A stretch of DNA of 8,808 nucleotides from an uncultured Terriglobus sp. (GTDB lineage: Bacteria; Acidobacteriota; Terriglobia; Terriglobales; Acidobacteriaceae). The stretch's first letter is position 1. The number at the start of each line of letters is the position of its first letter. Positions 5,482 through 8,808 of this stretch are shown here, piece by piece. The position numbers were made by a program, and so were the translations under genes. The DNA lies in assembly GCA_937871605.1 (NCBI GenBank), contig CALMRM010000197.1:23418-32225 (forward strand). Direction: 5' to 3'. The notes beneath the pieces were generated by a model. That model saw only the letters and a list, made by a program, of their open reading frames with translations, was not told the DNA's origin and searched no databases.

Positions 5482-6876
5482 GGTCACCCGCTCCCAAAAG
5501 CCCGACGTCAGCAGCGGGTCCTTGTAGCGGGCAAACCGCTCCCATTGCGGATACGCCTGCTGGAACTGCTCCGCTGTCATGCGTGCATCCTTGGCAGGGT
5601 ACAGCTTGCCGCCGTAGTCGAGCGTCATGCTGGCCAGCCGGTCAAACAGCGGGAAGCTCTTGTCCGGCTTGATGGGAAAGTCCAGCGCCAGCGTGATGCC
5701 CGGCTGCGGAAAGCTCAGCATGCCGGGTGAAGGCTTGTCGCCAAACGCCTTCAGCACCGCCAGAAAGCTGGCCAGGCCGCTCTTTGCCACTTCGTTCAGC
5801 ATGGCAATCGTGCCCTCGCGCGCGCTCTCCCACGGTAGGGCGTACTGGAACTGCAAAAGGCCGCTCTTGCCATACATCCGGTTCCAGTGCAGCACCTTGT
5901 CCAGCGGGTAAAAGAACGGCTCGTAGTCCTGCAGCGTGCGCACGCGCGGCTTCAACTGCTTGTGGAAGAACACGGTATTGAAGGCGCTCACCGTTGCGCT
6001 GTTGAGGGCAAACGACGGCGCATCCATCGGAAACACCAGCTTTGGCTCCGGGGAGGGTGTGAGCTGATCGGGGATCTTGGAATGGTCGCCCAGCATGAAA
6101 ATGCCGCGCGCAAAGTTTTTGCCCGTCCCTGTGCAGTCCACCCAACTCACCGTGTACTCCACGTCCTTGTACTGCTCGGTCAGCTGCAAAAACTCGTCGA
6201 CCCCATGAAACTGAATGCCCTCGTAGTCGATCCGGCGGGACACAATCGGCTTGAGCCGCAGCTGTATCCACGGGATCACGCCCGTCAGCCCCAGTCCGCC
6301 AATCGTCGCCGCAAACCAGTCCGTGTTGTCGGTGCGCGAGCAATGGAGGCGCGAGCCGTCGCTGCGCAGCAACTCAAACTGGGTGACGTGCGATCCGAAG
6401 GTGCCGGCGATATGGTGGTTCTTGCCGTGAATGTCGTTGGCCACGGCACCACCCAGCGTCACGTACTTGGTGCCGGGCGTCACCGGCAGAAACCAGCCCC
6501 GCGGCACGGCAAAGTCCAGCAGCTGCGCCAGTGTGAGGCCCGCTTCCGCGGTGAGCAGGCCGGTCTCCGCGTCAAAGGCAATCAGCCGGTTCATACCGGT
6601 GGTCACCAGCAGGTTGCCATCCTTCAACAGGCAGCTGTCGCCGTAACTGCGGCCCATGCCCACGGGCAGCGCCCCTGCGGGCATGCCGCCATGCTTTCCC
6701 AGCACGGCTGGGTAGTCGCTTTGCCACTGCAGCGGCACTAGGGTCGCGTCATACGCCGGGTAGCGCCCCCATGAACTGAACGGCACCTGGCTAGGCTGAG
6801 CCGTGGATCTGTCGAGGGCTTCCACCTGCTGGGTGGATGCCTGCTCGGCAGTGACAGTCTCGGTGACAGAGGGCAT
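5473..6876 (-). CDS. DprE1-like FAD-dependent oxidoreductase
   Basis: The 467-residue product resembles decaprenylphosphoryl-beta-D-ribose 2'-oxidase (DprE1), which with the reductase DprE2 epimerises a lipid-linked ribose to arabinose for cell-envelope polymers. After a low-complexity N-terminus (1-33) comes the FAD-binding PCMH-type domain: GMGRSYGDS (73-81), PVTPGTKYVTLGGAVANDIHGKNHH (131-155) with His150 and Lys152, equivalent to mycobacterial His132 and Lys134, and GGLGLTGVI. The substrate domain has FFYPLDKVLHWNRMYG, LLQFQYALP, VLKAFG (Lys376, like Lys367), SFPQPGITLALDFP and LYPAKDAR (Lys429, like Lys418). The position of mycobacterial Cys387 is Ala397, and Asn385 is Thr395. No DprE2 short-chain dehydrogenase or arabinosyltransferase is adjacent, so the natural substrate is uncertain. 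The ATG at 6876 has a weak ribosome binding site; the divergent MOSC gene starts only 43 bp away. A generic sugar or alditol oxidase is the alternative, but similarity across both domains favours the DprE1 group. Confidence 0.82.
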   Translation of the reverse strand: MPSVTETVTAEQASTQQVEALDRSTAQPSQVPFSSWGRYPAYDATLVPLQWQSDYPAVLGKHGGMPAGALPVGMGRSYGDSCLLKDGNLLVTTGMNRLIAFDAETGLLTAEAGLTLAQLLDFAVPRGWFLPVTPGTKYVTLGGAVANDIHGKNHHIAGTFGSHVTQFELLRSDGSRLHCSRTDNTDWFAATIGGLGLTGVIPWIQLRLKPIVSRRIDYEGIQFHGVDEFLQLTEQYKDVEYTVSWVDCTGTGKNFARGIFMLGDHSKIPDQLTPSPEPKLVFPMDAPSFALNSATVSAFNTVFFHKQLKPRVRTLQDYEPFFYPLDKVLHWNRMYGKSGLLQFQYALPWESAREGTIAMLNEVAKSGLASFLAVLKAFGDKPSPGMLSFPQPGITLALDFPIKPDKSFPLFDRLASMTLDYGGKLYPAKDARMTAEQFQQAYPQWERFARYKDPLLTSGFWERVTAA

Positions 6877-6919
6877 ATCCCATAGACTACCAACGCTTCC
6901 GGTACAACGATAGGGAGAT
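6877..6919. promoter_or_regulatory. Compact 43-bp divergent promoter region
   Basis: Only 43 bp separate the start codons of the DprE1-like gene (minus) and the MOSC gene (plus). On the minus strand TTGTAC is followed, 17 bases on, by TATGGG, a weak sigma-70-like pair that would overlap the start, implying a very short or absent leader. On the plus strand GGGAG precedes the MOSC ATG. Promoters for each gene probably extend into the other gene's 5' end. Confidence 0.3.
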
Positions 6920-7612
6920 ATGCAGCGTGTCGGTGAGATGGCAGAACTCTGGCGCTACCCGGTCAAAGGCATGCGTGGCGAATCGCTCCGGACCCTGCAC
7001 CTGGATGCGCACGGCGTGGCCGGGGACCGGCGCTTCGCCATTGAGAGCTCCGGGGCGCCGCGCGGAAAGCCGCTGCTTTCCGGTGCGGAGCGCGCGGCCA
7101 TGCTGCTGTACCAGGCGCGGCTGCAGGGCGACAGCACATGCATCACCACGCCGCGCGGTGCAGAGTACGCCGCGGACGATCCCGCCCTGCTGGCCGACAT
7201 GCGGGCGCACCTGCCCGGTGGCCACGAACTTTCGTGGGTGCGGTCCACCACGCCGCAGACGGACGTGCGGCCCATAGCCGTGCTGGGTACCGGGACTGCA
7301 GCACAACTGGCACAGGAACTGGGCCGCACCATAGATGTGCGGCGCTTTCGAGCCAACCTGCTCCTGCATCTTTCCGCAGGCTTCCTTGAGGATGCCCTGG
7401 TGGGCCGGGAGCTCCACATCGGAGAGGCTGTACTCCGTTGTACGGAGCGCACCCCGCGGTGCCGCGTCGTCACTCTGGACCCTGTCACCGCTGTGCCGGA
7501 CCCGGCCTTGATGAAGCATCTGGACCGTGTGCACGGCGGCCGGGTGGGCATCTATGCCGTTGTGGTCCGCCCCGGGCAGCTTTGCATCGGGGACCCGGTG
7601 CATGCCTTGTAG
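6920..7612 (+). CDS. MOSC domain-containing protein (mARC/YcbX-like)
   Basis: The 230-residue product has the two-part architecture of stand-alone MOSC proteins related to YcbX and mitochondrial mARC, which bind molybdenum cofactor and reduce N-hydroxylated compounds. The N-terminal beta-barrel part shows LWRYPVKGMRGESL (10-23) and GVAGDRRFAI (32-41). The MOSC part has DVRRFRANLLL (139-149), then CTERTPRCRVVTLDP with Cys181, which aligns with the molybdenum-liganding Cys in the RC...TxDP motif of mARC. It ends with GIYAVVVRPGQLCIGDPV, matching the usual C-terminal strand. A 2Fe-2S domain as in YcbX is absent. The start at 6920 has GGGAG close upstream; the ATG at 6938 (MAELWRYPVKG) is a possible alternative and would lose only six residues. 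The real electron donor and substrate are unknown. A secreted-protein gene follows 42 bp downstream on the same strand. Confidence 0.9.
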   Translation: MQRVGEMAELWRYPVKGMRGESLRTLHLDAHGVAGDRRFAIESSGAPRGKPLLSGAERAAMLLYQARLQGDSTCITTPRGAEYAADDPALLADMRAHLPGGHELSWVRSTTPQTDVRPIAVLGTGTAAQLAQELGRTIDVRRFRANLLLHLSAGFLEDALVGRELHIGEAVLRCTERTPRCRVVTLDPVTAVPDPALMKHLDRVHGGRVGIYAVVVRPGQLCIGDPVHAL

Positions 7613-7638
7613 GGCAGGTGTGCTTTCTGCCCCTCTTT
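7612..7638 (+). terminator. Weak hairpin after the MOSC gene
   Basis: GGGCAG (7612-7617) pairs with CTGCCC (7627-7632) across a 9-base loop, followed by CTCTTT. The stem is short and the T-tract is interrupted, so it may only attenuate transcription into the next gene. Confidence 0.35.
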
Positions 7639-7654
7639 GCCGTCCAATCCTGTG

Positions 7655-8808
7655 ATGACGTCCGTGCGCAACGCTCCGCTTGCCCTTGTCGCCGCCCTTT
7701 TGGCGGCTCCGCTGCACGCGCAAATGCACAAGGTCGCGACGCCGGACCAGGTGACGCGCGCCGTGGGCGTGTATGAGTATGTGGGCGACCCGCAGCACCC
7801 CACGGCGGCACGGCTGATCCCGGTGTCGCTGTTCATCGGCGGCCATTTTGAGGATGCGGACGTGTACCTGGCGCGGCCCATTCCGTTTGCACTGGATGGC
7901 GGCCTGCGCTATGAACTGCAGCGTGCGGGCGTGCGGCAGGATTACCTGGACGTGGTCGCATCCCGGCACTTTACCAGCAGCTCCGCCGCCACAGCTTCGC
8001 CCTTCGATGACAGTTGGTTTGGGTATGGCCGCGTGGTGCCACCGCCCGTACCAAAATTAGCTAAAGTGCGGCCCAACTGCGGCAATGCGCATGTCGTGCA
8101 GGAGGCTGACACGTCCCAGAAGAACGACGGCAAGCCCCACTTCGGCTCCAAGCCGGCGGACGACGACAGCCAGCCGAAGAACACCCACAGCCGCCACTCA
8201 GCGGCACCTGACCCATGCCGCGACGAGCCGGAGTACGCCTCAAACGACGACAGGCCTGACAAGGTGAGTCTGGCTGACGACAGCAAGGACAAGAACGCGC
8301 CCGACCCGGAGCGCCCCACGTTGCATCGCTCGCCGGAAACGACTGCCAACAACACCGGTGCGAACGGCAAGCCGGACAAGAAGACTCCCAAGCCGCCACC
8401 GGCTGTTATCACCGCAAACGGCGGCCCGGCAGACGACCCGGATCGCCCGACCATCCGCCACCGCACCACGGATGAGAACGACCCCAGCGCGCTGCCGCCC
8501 GATCCCATCGACCTGGCAAGCCGTGCAAGCTCGCCAGCCACCGCGAAGGGCGCTGCCGAGAGTGACCCGGCCGCCACTCTCCCGGCAACCGCGAACGATA
8601 CGGTTGCGGAGGGTGGCACCATCACGGCTGGCAATACCTCGAACGGTGCACCGGTGCTGCGGCGCGGTCGCATCAGCACGCCTGCCACACCACCTCCGCC
8701 TGCGACCACCGCAGCCGTGGCAGGCAAGCCCGCGTCCAAGTCTGCCTCAACGGCGATTGCCCCTGCGGCACAGCCGTCTGCCCATGCCGTGCCGCCGCCA
8801 CTGGACGC
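7655..8808 (+). CDS. Secreted Pro/Asp-rich protein with DP-x-RPT motifs, C-terminus beyond window
   Basis: An open frame of 384 codons runs to the right edge without a stop. It starts MTSVRNAPLALVAALLAAP with a signal peptide ending LHA-Q23. Residues about 27-130 look like a folded domain: RAVGVYEYVGDP, TAARLIPVSLFIGGHFEDADVYLARPIPFAL and FDDSWFGYGRVVPP. From about 135 the chain becomes a disordered linker rich in Asp, Lys, Pro, Ala and Thr. It carries two copies of a motif, DPERPTLHR (217-225) and DPDRPTIRH (261-269), and a weaker APVLRRGR later. I associate this architecture with hypothetical proteins of Terriglobales but cannot name a family or function. Other frames across 8050-8070 contain stops while this one stays open, which supports it. 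No Shine-Dalgarno is visible before ATG 7655 or the in-frame GTG at 7652, so translation may be coupled to the MOSC gene 42 bp upstream or leaderless. Confidence 0.78.
   Translation, partial: MTSVRNAPLALVAALLAAPLHAQMHKVATPDQVTRAVGVYEYVGDPQHPTAARLIPVSLFIGGHFEDADVYLARPIPFALDGGLRYELQRAGVRQDYLDVVASRHFTSSSAATASPFDDSWFGYGRVVPPPVPKLAKVRPNCGNAHVVQEADTSQKNDGKPHFGSKPADDDSQPKNTHSRHSAAPDPCRDEPEYASNDDRPDKVSLADDSKDKNAPDPERPTLHRSPETTANNTGANGKPDKKTPKPPPAVITANGGPADDPDRPTIRHRTTDENDPSALPPDPIDLASRASSPATAKGAAESDPAATLPATANDTVAEGGTITAGNTSNGAPVLRRGRISTPATPPPPATTAAVAGKPASKSASTAIAPAAQPSAHAVPPPLD

Noticed and set aside
5887..6741. A 284-codon plus-strand open frame
   Set aside because: It lies wholly antisense to the DprE1-like gene, whose motifs are clear.
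6887..7969. A 360-codon minus-strand open frame
   Set aside because: It covers the MOSC gene and the start of the next gene in antisense. The MOSC reading is unambiguous, and the antisense product is His/Arg/Gly-rich without motifs.
7942..8739. A 265-codon minus-strand open frame opposite the secreted Pro-rich protein
   Set aside because: It is antisense to a frame with a signal peptide and coherent composition. Its Ser/Gly/Ala/Val-rich translation has no recognisable domain and reflects the GC-rich codons of the opposite strand.

Overview
The window looks like chromosomal DNA from an acidobacterium, most likely the Terriglobales/Acidobacteriaceae. I infer this from the high GC, the Ala/Pro/Thr-rich secreted proteins whose signal peptides end in LHA-Q or AA-Q, a single-gene tatA, an actinobacterial-style GlgC, and several small proteins of the kind I associate with that group. 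No taxonomic marker gene is present, so the assignment is an inference. There is no rRNA, tRNA, CRISPR array, transposase, phage gene or origin, and the genes appear vertically inherited.

Left part (1-1530). On the minus strand lies the first 48 codons of a probable PPK2-type polyphosphate kinase with a GTG start, running off the left edge. Upstream of it is tatA, the pore subunit of twin-arginine export, with a likely terminator behind it. Divergent from tatA is a gene for an exported outer-membrane beta-barrel-like protein. That gene converges on glgC, and a 115-nt imperfect palindrome with perfect 19-bp ends sits between the two stop codons.

Middle part (1540-5439). Four minus-strand genes follow: glgC (ADP-glucose synthesis for glycogen), an acidic 103-residue cytosolic protein, a 47-residue single-pass membrane protein with a strong ribosome binding site, and a secreted protein resembling the LolA fold. 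Divergent from the last is a DUF2076-type protein with YGQP repeats and an acidic Ser/Gly/Asp tail.

Right part (5473-8808). A DprE1-like FAD oxidoreductase converges on the DUF2076 gene with only 33 bp between them. It is divergent, across 43 bp, from a MOSC-domain gene. Last comes a secreted protein with a conserved-looking N-terminal domain, a long Pro/Asp-rich linker carrying DP-x-RPT motifs, and no stop before the window ends.

The genes do not form one pathway. They are envelope functions (Tat export, beta-barrel, LolA-like, DprE1-like, secreted proteins) mixed with storage and energy genes (glgC, PPK2). I found no convincing new multi-gene system. The points most worth following up are the cysteine-less DprE1-like enzyme, the large palindrome, the 47-residue membrane protein, and the open-ended DP-x-RPT protein.
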